From Streptomyces maremycinicus (GTDB lineage Bacteria > Actinomycetota > Actinomycetes > Streptomycetales > Streptomycetaceae): a stretch of 64,000 nucleotides of DNA. Position 1 is the stretch's first letter. Every line of letters begins with the position of its first letter. Where the stretch lies: the NCBI RefSeq assembly GCF_001184025.1, contig NZ_BBYG01000017.1, positions 310,001 through 374,000 on the forward strand, read 5' to 3'. Position numbers and translations under genes: made by a program. Of the stretch, positions 49,949 through 59,900 are shown piece after piece. The notes beneath the pieces are model-generated. The model was given only the letters and a program-made list of their open reading frames with translations. It had not been told where the DNA came from and made no database searches.

Positions 49949-51852
49949 GGCCTCAGACTCGCGGGAGTGAGTACCTGGTCGGTGTCGTCACCGAGCGGGA
50001 CAAGGAAACGCCGGTCCAGGAAACGGTTGCCGCGTTCGCAGGTGGTCTCGGAGACGAAGAGGCAGACGTGGCAGGCCGCGCCGTGCAGGTAGTCCGCAGG
50101 GTCCTTCGGCAGCCGTTCGGCGCACAGCGGGTCGGATGAGCAACGGGCCGCGTCCTCCAGGGCCCTGCGCACGATTCTTTCGAAGTGAGCGTCCTCCGTC
50201 AGCGAGACGAGGCCGCCGAGAGTGCCCTCGGAGTCGGGAACGGCGGTGTAGATGAGGATGCCGGTACGAGTGGTCTCCTCGTCTCCGGCGTAGATGCGTT
50301 CGCCGAGGCTTGCCGAACTGTAGCCGCATTCGAGGGCGATGGTGCGGATCAGCAGATGGGAGAGAGTGTGGAGGACTATGTAGCGTTCGCCGGGCCAGCC
50401 TCGCATGGGGTCGAAGGGCCCGGTGATCCGGTCCGACTTCCGGTTGCTGCGGAATCGGCCGAAGGCGTCCCGGTGGGCGGCCATCTGCAGTGATTTCTGC
50501 ATTCGGTCCTCCCAGTCCGCCATCAGGTTCTCGCGTACCCGCAGGAAGATGCCCTCGCCTCGGACTTCGCTGGCCGGTACCCAGTTCTGCGAGGTGCGAG
50601 AGAGGCGCACGAGAGTGGCGATCTCGTCCGATTCAGGGTCGGGGGCGTCGAGCCGGGTGAAGCCGACCAGCGCTCGGGCCTCTCGTAGCCGCTGCACCTG
50701 GCGGACGTCCGCAAAGAGTTCGCCGAGTGCCGGGGGCACGGTGACGCTCTCCATCGCGAAGTCATCGGTCGGGTCGGGTACGTGCGGTGCGGCGAGGACG
50801 TCCCATTCGGGGCTGAGCAGGTCGGCCGCCACCTCCGCCGCGGGCTGGATCTGCTGTCCGGCGTTGCCCTGCCTGCGGGCCTCGACGGCAGCGATCAGCG
50901 CGTCCGGGCCGTACTCCTTGAGGTAGGTGAACTGAGGCATGGCGGCCAGTGCGTCGTAGACCGGGCGCGAGGTGACGTTCTGGAGCTCCACCCAGCGTTC
51001 CTCGACGAGTTCGGTCAGGTCCTGGTTTCTGCTCGGTGGCAGGGCGAGGGCACTGAGCGTCATCGGGAACCACTGGTTGGAGGCGCCCGCCACCATCAGA
51101 GTGGCCTCGCGGTCGCACCCGTCACTCTCGAAGGCGGACAGGTGCGGATGGCGGCCGCGGCAGGCGGGCAGCTCGGCGCGGCCCCGCTCCCCCATCGCGT
51201 CACGGATGTTGCGCTTCTCCCCACAGGCGACGCATTCGAGGGTGACGTTGGCCGCCTGGTTGCCGCCGTGGTCCTTCATGCGCATCAGCGGCCGGGGACT
51301 CTTCGCACACAGGTTGCCGTGGTGGACGAACATCGCGTACGGGAACTCGTCGAGGTGCCCATTCGTGCAGACCAGCGTGAAGCGGGCGGTCACGGCGAGG
51401 GGCCTGCCGAACTTGCAGTCGCTGTGAGCGAACTTCGCTTCGTGCGGGGTGCGCGGGTTGTTGTTGAGGAAGGTGAAAGCCTCTGAGTCGATGGGTGCGA
51501 GCAGGTTGCACGCGGTACAGCGCAGCCACTGCGGGAAGGGCGTGACGGGCACGCCGATGCCTTGGGCGGCCCAGTCCTTGGGGGCGCCGTCGGCACCTTC
51601 CATCCAGGGAGCGGAGCGCAGTTCACTGATCTGTGCCCGGCCGTAGAGCTGGAGGGCCCGGTTAACGGCGGTGCGCAGCCGGGGTTCCTCGATGAGGTAG
51701 TCGTCGGGGAGGAGCCCGGTGTGGCTCCAGGATTCGAGTCCTTTGACCAGGACGGAGAAGTTAGGCAGGTCGACGAGCGCGCCGACGCCGGCCGTGTACA
51801 TGAGGTGGCTGGGGCGTGCGGCACCCACGCGCCGATAGTAGTTGCCGCTCAT
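49945..51852 (-). CDS. drmB: DISARM protein DrmB (DUF1998)
   Basis: The 635-residue protein has the DUF1998 C-terminal block HTLSHLLIRTIALECGYSSA with GERIY and GILIYTAVPDSEGTLGGLV. It also carries several zinc-like cysteine clusters (RCTACNLL, CVACGEKRN, and the C-terminal CSSDPLC/CHVC/CERGN set). DrmB works with the DrmA helicase, and the DrmA-DrmB complex has been shown elsewhere to recognise DNA ends with 5' overhangs. The ATG overlaps the drmA stop and its own stop overlaps drmC, so the three are made together. Confidence 0.93.
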   Translation of the reverse strand: MSGNYYRRVGAARPSHLMYTAGVGALVDLPNFSVLVKGLESWSHTGLLPDDYLIEEPRLRTAVNRALQLYGRAQISELRSAPWMEGADGAPKDWAAQGIGVPVTPFPQWLRCTACNLLAPIDSEAFTFLNNNPRTPHEAKFAHSDCKFGRPLAVTARFTLVCTNGHLDEFPYAMFVHHGNLCAKSPRPLMRMKDHGGNQAANVTLECVACGEKRNIRDAMGERGRAELPACRGRHPHLSAFESDGCDREATLMVAGASNQWFPMTLSALALPPSRNQDLTELVEERWVELQNVTSRPVYDALAAMPQFTYLKEYGPDALIAAVEARRQGNAGQQIQPAAEVAADLLSPEWDVLAAPHVPDPTDDFAMESVTVPPALGELFADVRQVQRLREARALVGFTRLDAPDPESDEIATLVRLSRTSQNWVPASEVRGEGIFLRVRENLMADWEDRMQKSLQMAAHRDAFGRFRSNRKSDRITGPFDPMRGWPGERYIVLHTLSHLLIRTIALECGYSSASLGERIYAGDEETTRTGILIYTAVPDSEGTLGGLVSLTEDAHFERIVRRALEDAARCSSDPLCAERLPKDPADYLHGAACHVCLFVSETTCERGNRFLDRRFLVPLGDDTDQVLTPASLRP

Positions 51853-54800
51853 CGCCGTCCCTTTCCTGCCGCGGTTGCGGCGTCTCCGTACTCATCGGCG
51901 TCGACCGGTGTGCCACCGTCACCGCCGGTATCCTCATCGGCGGACGTGTCCTTGCTGCCCGCAGCCCCGAAGTACCAGGCGGGGCCGCCGTTGGTGGGCT
52001 GGTCCACGAAGTTACCGCCGCCGGGCAGCAGCAGGTTGAGTTCGTTCTCCGTCTCCCGCATGGACATGGGTACGGTGAGTTCGTCCCATCGCGAGCCGTC
52101 GGCACGGTGGAGAAGTCCGGTAACCAGGGTGTCCTTCTTCTTCTCCTTGCGGTAGCCCAGGATGCCGCCGCCCTCGCGCCGTTCCTCCCAGCGGTCCTTG
52201 AGGGCGTCGATGCGTTCGGTGAGATAGTCCTGCGCGCGTTGACCGCCGACTCGGTCCGCCCGTTCCAGCAGCCGCTGTTCGACCTGCCGGGCGAGGTCGC
52301 CGTGAAGATCCACGTGCTGGGCGTCGGTGTTGCGGGAGTTCTCGTAGGCAGCCTGGCGCAACGCCGCGATGTACGTCGGTGCGGTGCCGCGGTCGAGTGC
52401 GCGGCGGGTGAACGGGGTGACCGACAGGGCTTCGACCTGGCGGTAGAAGGTCGCGTGGTAGTGCGCGAAGTCCTCGAAGTGCGCCAGGTCGCGCGGCCGG
52501 GACCAGTTGTAGAGGGTGACGACTAGGCCGGGACGCCGCGCGTCACGGCCGACGCGGGAGGACGCCTGGATGTACTCGGCGGTGTTCTTGGGCTGGCCGA
52601 CGACGAGCATCAGGCCGAAGCGGGAGACGTCGACGCCGACCTGGAGCATGGAGGTGGCCAGGACGACGTCCACCGCGCGTTCCTGCACGGGCGTCATGCG
52701 GGCCCGCGGTTCGCGCTTGTCCCGCCGTGCCGCCACGTATTCGGCGGCGAAGGCCTTGCGACGCTCCGTGGTGTCCCGTTCCGGGTCGAAGGGGGACTCC
52801 AGCCGTTTGAGGGTGGCACTGATGTCCGCCGAGGAGATGCGGGAGGTCAGTTCCTGGATGGTGAGCATCCCGGATTTGGTAGGGATGCGGTTCGCGATCG
52901 TGTCGTGCCCCTTGCGGCCGCCGTTGCTACGGACACGGGTGGCGATGTCGTCGTCGAGGTAGCGCCGCATGCCGGCGAGTTCACGGGTGGCGTTGAAGTA
53001 GCCGACGAGCGTCATGTACGGGTCTGCTGCGTCTCCGTAGGTGTCGAACTGCTCCTGCGCGGCGAGCAGCAGGATCTCGGCGACCCGGATCTCGGCGGCC
53101 TTGAGCCGGGTGCCGTGGGCGCACACGCCGAGGTAGCGGCGGCCTGGGTTGTCCCGGGCGAGTTCCACCTGCCGGGAGAAGAAGGTGTCGCCGACGTCGA
53201 GGACCTGTGGCGGGAAGACGGCGACCTGGCGGGCGAAGACGCCGCGCACCTGCTCGGCGGCGCGCTTGGTGGTGGCGGTGGACGCGACGATCTTCGGACC
53301 GACGTCGTGACGTACGCCGTCGCGATCGGAGTACGTCCAGCTGCACAGTTGGTCGATGGCGGCCTCGAAGAGTCCGACGGTGGTGCCGAGGGCGCCGGAG
53401 ATCAGGTGCAGCTCGTCCTGGATGATCAGGTCCGGGGGCCGCAGCCGGGTGACGGGCTGGGCAGCCACCGCTTCCAGCGTCCCCTTTCGGGTGTGACGGC
53501 TACGGCAGCCGGTTCGCTCGTCGAGGTCGTCGTGGCGGTAGCCGTGGCGCGGGCACCATTCGGTGACTCGGCCGAACAGCAGCCCGGCGTAGCCGTTCCA
53601 GGGCAGCTGGGCGAACTTGTCGACAGTAGCGATGACCATGGCGGGGGCGAGGCGGTAGATCTCCTCGTCGACGGTGAGCACGGGGATGCCCTCGTCGGGT
53701 GAACCGAGCCGGGAGAAGGGACAGCGGTCCGCGCCTTCGCCTCGCGGGCAGTACAGCAGCACGCGGCGCCGGTCGGCGTCGTAGTCCATGTTGGAGTGGG
53801 CGGTCAGGCCCTGTCCGCACCAGGGGCAGCTGAGGACCTGGATGACGCGTGCGTGCTTGTCGCTGGCACTCTCCCGGGCACCCGCGATCTGCTCCTGTGC
53901 CTCGCCGAACCAGTTGGGAGACACGGAGGTCCCCACCCACAGTCCGATACGGAACGGGGTGCCGCCCCAGCGTCGGTCACGCGCGTACTCCTCGCGCCGC
54001 AGCACCTCACAGGCGCTCATGAGGGCAGCGGCCCGCTGGAACTGCTGGGCCGTCAGCAGCCGCAGGGTGTAGCGCATGAGGACGGCGACGCCCGCACTGC
54101 CGTCGTGGGCCTCGGTGCCGCTGCCCACGATGCCTTGGAGCCTGCGCAGGGCGAAGGTGTACGCGGCGAGGCCCAGGTAGGCCTCGGTCTTGCCGCCGCC
54201 GGTGGGGAAGAACAGCAGGTCGACGAGGGCCTCGCGGCCAGTGCCGCGGTGCGGGTGGCCGGGTGCGCTCAGTGAGGCGAGGTTGAGCAGGACGAAGGCG
54301 AGCTGGAAGGGCCGCCATTCGGCCGCCTCCTTGCCCTGTGCGTGCACCTCCTCATGGGCGCGTCGGTAGGAGGCGGGGTCGTCCTCGTGTCCGGCGCGTC
54401 GGCCGGCGATGGCGGTGTTGCGCCGCTGGAGGGCCATCGCCCGGTTGGCGAACCGGAACGCTTCGAGCGCGTCGTCGTCCGTGGACAGGACGTCGATACC
54501 GAAGGCGATGCGGTGACACACGTCCTCGGCCTGGTCGATGGCCGCCTCTGCGGCTGTACGCAGGTCGGCGGGGAGGGTCCGCGTCTTCTCCCGCTGGGTC
54601 TGGAGCCAGGTGCTGTAGCCGTCGGCAAGCGGGGCCAGGGCTGCGCTCAGTTCCGCGCGGCGTCCGGGCAGGGCGAGGGCCGCGAGTTCGTCCATGCCGA
54701 GTTCCAGCCCGGCCAGCAGCGGCTGTTCATCGATTTTGGGGGCGGTGGTGGCGCGCACGTCGTACTCCGGCAGCCAGGTGGTGGCCAGCCGGTGGGCCCG

Positions 54801-55718
54801 CCGCTCGCCGTGGCGGACGCCGGCCGTGACGGCGACGTTGCGGCCGACGGCGTAGCGGAGGCTGTCGCGGTAGAGCAGGCGCAGCCGCCGCTCCTCCGGT
54901 TCCTCGGAGGCCCCGGCGGACCGGGGGTCGAGCGGGTCGTCGATGGGCAGGAAGACGGCCGCCCGGTCGTCGGGGAACGCGGTCATCTCCAGACCGGTCT
55001 GGAACAGCCACTGGGTGTCCCTGCGGTCGGAGGTGCTCTCGGGGAGCCGGTTGACGAGAGCGACCTCCACGACACGCAGGTCCTCGCCGGCCGCTCCCGC
55101 CGGGCGTTCACGGACCTGTACGTCGAGGTGGATGCCGTGAGTGTCGTCCCCCTCCAGGACGCGCCGCTGGTCGCCGGCACGGGTGACCTGGACGTCGATG
55201 GGGTGGTGCATCACGGGCTCGCGCCCCCACACCCGCACAGGGTTGGGGCTGGTGTCGACGATCCTGTCGGTCAGCGAGTACCGCCCCCAGCGGGCGGTGA
55301 CGCTGAGGGTGCCGATGGACGCCGGGACCACGAAGGACAGCCCCATGGAGGAGGCCCAGATACGGCCGGCGGCCTGCGGGGTGAGGCGTTCGGGCAGCTC
55401 GCCGCCCTCGGCGGCCTGCCCGTCGTCGCTGCCGAGCTCGTCGTCGCCGGTCTGGGCGGCACTGCGAGCCATCCGGCGGGCGTCGTCGCCACCGTCCGGG
55501 CGGGGCCCGAGCATGCCCACGAGGTACCGGTCGCGCGGCCCCGCCGACCGGTGCGGCAGTTCCTCCGTCTCCCCGTCCCATGGGCCGAGGAGGTCCCGCC
55601 GGATGTACGTCACCAGCCCGTCACGTACGTCGTACGAGTCCCCGGGGCGGAAGGTCTGCGGCACCTCATTCAACGGATGCGGCGGCACGCCGGGGGCGGC
55701 GGGCAGGGACGACGGCAT
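51849..55718 (-). CDS. drmA: DISARM helicase DrmA
   Basis: The ATG at 55718 has GAAAGGGC ahead and gives 1289 residues. Another ATG at 55799 would add 27 poorly conserved ones. This SF2 helicase shows Walker A LLFFPTGGGKTEAYL, DEAH-like DELH in DLIIQDELHLI, motif III VASTATT and motifs V/VI LQVGVDVSRFG and QASSRVGRD. A zinc ribbon (CPWCGQG...CPRGEGADRCPF) lies between the helicase lobes' motifs. DrmA with DrmB unwinds or translocates on phage DNA. No DISARM methylase (drmMI/II) or drmD is in view. Confidence 0.94.
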   Translation of the reverse strand: MPSSLPAAPGVPPHPLNEVPQTFRPGDSYDVRDGLVTYIRRDLLGPWDGETEELPHRSAGPRDRYLVGMLGPRPDGGDDARRMARSAAQTGDDELGSDDGQAAEGGELPERLTPQAAGRIWASSMGLSFVVPASIGTLSVTARWGRYSLTDRIVDTSPNPVRVWGREPVMHHPIDVQVTRAGDQRRVLEGDDTHGIHLDVQVRERPAGAAGEDLRVVEVALVNRLPESTSDRRDTQWLFQTGLEMTAFPDDRAAVFLPIDDPLDPRSAGASEEPEERRLRLLYRDSLRYAVGRNVAVTAGVRHGERRAHRLATTWLPEYDVRATTAPKIDEQPLLAGLELGMDELAALALPGRRAELSAALAPLADGYSTWLQTQREKTRTLPADLRTAAEAAIDQAEDVCHRIAFGIDVLSTDDDALEAFRFANRAMALQRRNTAIAGRRAGHEDDPASYRRAHEEVHAQGKEAAEWRPFQLAFVLLNLASLSAPGHPHRGTGREALVDLLFFPTGGGKTEAYLGLAAYTFALRRLQGIVGSGTEAHDGSAGVAVLMRYTLRLLTAQQFQRAAALMSACEVLRREEYARDRRWGGTPFRIGLWVGTSVSPNWFGEAQEQIAGARESASDKHARVIQVLSCPWCGQGLTAHSNMDYDADRRRVLLYCPRGEGADRCPFSRLGSPDEGIPVLTVDEEIYRLAPAMVIATVDKFAQLPWNGYAGLLFGRVTEWCPRHGYRHDDLDERTGCRSRHTRKGTLEAVAAQPVTRLRPPDLIIQDELHLISGALGTTVGLFEAAIDQLCSWTYSDRDGVRHDVGPKIVASTATTKRAAEQVRGVFARQVAVFPPQVLDVGDTFFSRQVELARDNPGRRYLGVCAHGTRLKAAEIRVAEILLLAAQEQFDTYGDAADPYMTLVGYFNATRELAGMRRYLDDDIATRVRSNGGRKGHDTIANRIPTKSGMLTIQELTSRISSADISATLKRLESPFDPERDTTERRKAFAAEYVAARRDKREPRARMTPVQERAVDVVLATSMLQVGVDVSRFGLMLVVGQPKNTAEYIQASSRVGRDARRPGLVVTLYNWSRPRDLAHFEDFAHYHATFYRQVEALSVTPFTRRALDRGTAPTYIAALRQAAYENSRNTDAQHVDLHGDLARQVEQRLLERADRVGGQRAQDYLTERIDALKDRWEERREGGGILGYRKEKKKDTLVTGLLHRADGSRWDELTVPMSMRETENELNLLLPGGGNFVDQPTNGGPAWYFGAAGSKDTSADEDTGGDGGTPVDADEYGDAATAAGKGRR

Positions 55719-55901
55719 GGGGCGGGCCCTTTCTGCCAGGTGGTGAGCCAATGGGGTGAGGCTATCGCGGGGGTGTGACAGTGCGAGCGGCTTCAGCATG
55801 ATGTCGATTGACTTAGTTCACACCAGTTTTGCGAGATCAGCGGACGTAATGAGCTGCGCTCTCCGCCACACCCACGCGTCCCACCGGAATCCGTACTAGT
55901 A

Positions 55902-55911
55902 TCTGTACAGA
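55902..55911. promoter_or_regulatory. TGTACA-centred operator of the Fic TA operon
   Basis: TCTGTACAGA is a 10-base palindrome with the TGTACA core known from YefM-type antitoxin sites. It lies 30 bases before the antitoxin ATG in the gap shared with drmA, so it might also affect the DISARM promoter. Confidence 0.6.
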
Positions 55912-55941
55912 ATCAAGACTCTATATGGGTACGGTGACAGC

Positions 55942-56292
55942 ATGGAGATCCCCGAAGTCGTGACTGTCAGCGACGCGCGCGCGAGACTGTCGCGGATCCT
56001 GACCGACCTGTCGGAGTCCGGCGCGGATGCCGACCCGGTCCTGATCGGCGCCCACCGCAAACCCCAGGGCGTCCTCCTGTCCGTCGAGGCCTTCGAGGCG
56101 CTGAGCAGCCGAGCGGCACGACGTGCGGCCGTCGCCTCGGCCACGGGCTCCATCGAGGCCGAAGGGCTCCACGCCTCCGAGGCCTCCGACCGCGACACCG
56201 AGGCGTACGTGAAGGGCGACCTCGACGCGGACGCCCTTGTCGCCCGCGCGATCACCCGCCACCGTCAGACCTCGGAGCGGCGGGCAGGGTGA
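55942..56292 (+). CDS. Antitoxin with Phd-like N-terminus and VbhA-like C-terminus
   Basis: The first 55 residues (VTVSDARARLSRILTDLSESG then KPQGVLLSVEAFEAL) are a Phd/YefM DNA-binding fold. The tail has SIEAEGLHASEAS and DTEAYVKGDLDADALV, which resembles the VbhA antitoxin helix with the Fic-inhibiting S/TxxxE(G) motif. This motif blocks ATP binding in Fic AMP-transferases. So the 116-residue protein would combine autoregulation with direct inhibition. Its stop overlaps the fic start (GTGA). Confidence 0.85.
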   Translation: MEIPEVVTVSDARARLSRILTDLSESGADADPVLIGAHRKPQGVLLSVEAFEALSSRAARRAAVASATGSIEAEGLHASEASDRDTEAYVKGDLDADALVARAITRHRQTSERRAG

Positions 56293-56861
56293 ACGATCCG
56301 TACGCCATGCCCAACGGCGTGCTGCGCAACAAGCTCGGCATCACCGACCATCAAGCGCTCGCGGCAGCAGAGGCGGACATCACCCGGGCGCGCCTCGTCC
56401 TGCTCGCCGAACGCCCCCTGCCCGGTGCGTACGACCTCGGTCATCTCCAGGCGTTCCATGCCGCGGTCTTCGGGGACATCTATGCGTGGGCAGGCGAGTT
56501 ACGCACCGTGAACATCGCCAAGCGCACGCCGTTCTGTCCGGCGAGAAACCTGGTGCCCTACGCCGGAGAGGTCTTCGGTCGTCTCGCCTCCTCCGGCCAT
56601 CTGCGGGATCTCCCCCGCCAGGAGTTCGCAATCCAACTGGCCGAGTTGTACGGCGACATGAACGTCCTCCACCCGTTCCGCGAGGGCAACGGCCGCGCCC
56701 AGCGAGCGTTCCTGGCCCAGCTCAGCGCTGACGCGGGATACGACGTGAACTGGTCGGGCATGGACGCCCAGCGCAATGAGGACGCCTCGGTGAAGAGCTT
56801 CCTCGGCGACAACAGCCTGTTGGAGCAACTGCTCGACGAACTCATCACCACCACGGGCTGA
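56289..56861 (+). CDS. Fic-domain toxin (AMP transferase)
   Basis: The 190-residue protein from a GTG contains the complete Fic motif HPFREGNGRAQR (HxFx[D/E]GNGRxxR) at about 125-136 and the flap region EVFGRLASS before it. The helix GHLQAFHAAVFGDIYAWAGELRTVNI is also typical. Complete motifs usually AMPylate target proteins such as gyrase or topoisomerase IV. The inhibitory helix is not in the toxin but in the partner encoded just before it (class I arrangement). It ends 109 bases from the convergent caspase-WD40 gene. Confidence 0.93.
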   Translation: MNDPYAMPNGVLRNKLGITDHQALAAAEADITRARLVLLAERPLPGAYDLGHLQAFHAAVFGDIYAWAGELRTVNIAKRTPFCPARNLVPYAGEVFGRLASSGHLRDLPRQEFAIQLAELYGDMNVLHPFREGNGRAQRAFLAQLSADAGYDVNWSGMDAQRNEDASVKSFLGDNSLLEQLLDELITTTG

Positions 56862-56970
56862 CACCGTCGCCACCGACAGGCGGCACGGCGTCTGGCGTCC
56901 GGCACGTCAGGCCGACACGGAGTGCGCCGGTGCCGGGCGGAAGGCCGGGCACCTGGGCCGGAAGCGGGGT

Positions 56971-59900
56971 TCAGGACCCGCCCGTGAGGTTCGATGCCGC
57001 TTCGAGGCTCACCTGCACCAGGCCTTCCGCTGTGGCCAGGGCCAGGTCTCCGTCAACGCAGGCGACGTCGTTCACGCAAAGGCCCAGGGGGATCCTCAGC
57101 GTCTCGGTTCCCGTCTCGCAGTTCCAGAAGCGGACGGTTCCGTCGCCGTCACCCGTGACCAGCATGGTTTCGCGGCCCGGGATCGGGTACGACTCCACGG
57201 CGGTCACGCCTGGATGGGCTAACGGCTCCCCTACGGCCTGGCCGGTCATGAGGTTCCACAGCCGCACGACCCCGTCCTCACCACCCGTGGCCAGGAGAGA
57301 CTGGCCGCCAAGGCCGACGAACGCGGACAGGGCCCGCACGCCACCGGCGTGATCCGTCACCACCTCACCGGCCTTCTCACCATTGCCCGGATCCCACAAC
57401 CGCACCACGCCGTCCTCACCACCCGTGGCCAGGAATGACCGCCCACCGAACCCGGCGAACGCCGATAGAGCACGCACCCCACGGGCGTGATCCGTCACCA
57501 CCTCACCGGTCATCTCGCCGGTGCCCGGATCCCACAACCGCACGACCCCGTCCTCACCGCCCATGGCGAAGACGAGCCTTTCGTCATCGTCCTGGACGAC
57601 TCGGACCGTGGTCACCGTGAGGACATCACCGTCATGTTCGGTCTCCAGCCCGTCGACCTGCTCGCCCTCGGCCGGGTCGAACACGCGCAGCTTCGATTCG
57701 CCGTCCACGGCGGCGATCAGGGTCTGTTCGTCCTCGCCGCTGAAGGATGTCAGCGTCCGCGTGGTCGTCACGGCGTCGTCGAACGGCACGCCTGCCGTTC
57801 GGCCGTCGTGCGGTGCCCAGATCCGTAGCGTGTGGTCGTCACCGCCGGTGGCCAGCAGTGGGTGTGTGCCAGACAGAGGCGGCACCGGCGACACAGTCCT
57901 CACCCAGTTCTCGTGGCCTGTCAGAGGCGCTGTCACCGGCTCGCCGCCGACCGGATCCCACAGTCGTACGCTGTTGTCTTCGCCGGCGCTGACGAGCAAG
58001 GTCCGTTCACCGGCCTCGGTCTTCTCGACCAGCGTTCCCACCGCGCGGACCGGCTTGCCGTGGCCGGTGAGAGGTGCCCTGGTCTGTCTGCCGATGTCCG
58101 GGTTCCAGATCCGTATCGTCCCGTCCTCACCGCCCGATGACAGCAGCACCTGCCCTTCCCGCCCCTTGAACACCGCGACGGAGAAGACGGCTCCCTCGTG
58201 ACCGGTGAGGGGATCGGTGGTCTCCTTCCCGGTGGCCGGGTCCCAGATCCGTATCGTGCCGTCGTTGCCTGCGGTGGCCAGGCGAACATGCCTATCTTGG
58301 CCGTCTAGGCCAACAAACGCCGCCACCGAGTAGACGTCGCCGTCGTGGCCGGTCTCCACGAGCCGTTCGGTCTCCTGGTCGGTGTGCAGGTCCAGGTCCA
58401 TCGCATACTCGTCCAGGCCTCCCACCGCCAGTTCCTTGCCGGTCAGCGGCTCCCAGACGCGTAGCGTCCCGTCTCCGCCTCCCGTGGCCAGCAGCGTTTG
58501 CCCGTCGGCGTCTTCGAACGCCGCCACGCAGTGAACCCAGTCGTCGTGGCCGGTCAGTGGCTCCCCCACTGTCTCTCCCTTGACAGGGTCCCAGATGCGT
58601 ACCGTGCCGTCCGCGCCCCCGGTGGCCAGCAGAGTCCGCCCCCTCGGGCCCGCGAACTCCGCGATCGACTGGACGGCGCCGTCGTGCGGCGTCACCGGGT
58701 CCCCCACGGTCTCCCCCCTCACCGGATCCCAGATCAGCACCGCCCCGTCGTCACTACCCGAAGCCAGGAGCACCCGCTGTGAGGCGTCCGTGAACGCCAC
58801 GAGGGTCTGTACCGAGCCGGTGTGACCGGTGAGACGCAAGTGGGGTGCATGGCGCTTCAGTTGGCCCCAGGCCACGGACCAGGCCGCATCAGGGTCGGAA
58901 GATCTCCTGCCGAAGCGCTGTACGACGGTCTCCGGCGTGCAGCGAAGGCTCGCCAGCTCGCGCAGTCCTCGCCGATCCCGGGGGTTCGCTTTGGTGAGCT
59001 GCTCTCGGGCGAACAGGACTCCCGCCACCGCCGGAGGCAGCTGGAATCGGCCAAGGGCTCTGAGCATGACACTGGAGACGACCGCCGAGGGGTTCAGCCG
59101 GTCGAGCAGTTGGGGACGGTCCGCCAGGGCTTGCCATCCGTCGGGCCCGGCGAGACCGGCATGGGTGGGCAGGTGTTGCACGACATAGGGGTTGGGGCGC
59201 TGCTCCGGCCCGGTCGGGGGCGTCGCCAGGTGCTCGGTGATACGGCGGTGCCGGTCGTCGTGCGCGGAGGACGGAACCGTCCGGGTGAAGTACTCGGAGA
59301 AGGTCCGGTGGGCCAGTCGGTACACGCTCTGCCCGGATTCCGTGTCAAGCAGGAGGTAGGGGGCCGCCGTCCATGTCAATTCTTCGATATCCGCGTCGGT
59401 GACCTTCATGTCAGGGCTGTCGGCGAGTGCTGTAGCGACGTCGGCCCACACACCCCCGGTCAGGGGCAGGCCGTGCCCCTGTGCCAGGGCCAGCGCCTCC
59501 AGCAGGGCCTGGTTGACAGGAGCCTTCTCGGCCAGCCGGTCGACGGCGCGGGCGAAGAGCCGACGGTGGTCGTCCTCAAGCAGCGGCCCGGGGTCGTCGG
59601 CGAGTCCCGGAGTGGCGATGATCTCGTGCACCGCCAGGCGTGCGTAAAGGAACTCCCGCTCAAGGCACCCGAGTGCTTTCGCCAGGTGGTCGATCTGTGC
59701 GGGCTCCACCTGGAGTTCACCCCTGCTGCGCGCTACCTCCAGGCGTCGCTGGATGTAGCTGGTCATGGCCTCCTCGTCACGGTCAACGTGAACGACCTTC
59801 CGGTTCCGCTCCCGGCCGACGCCCAGAGCGTCAGTGAGGTCCCGGTCCGCCGGCTCCGGCAGGTCGGGGCCTTCGAGTGTGGAGCCGCGCGTGCCGACGA

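Noticed and set aside
56400..56900. Minus-strand frames opposite the Fic gene
   Set aside because: No protein-like composition; the plus-strand Fic motif is complete.
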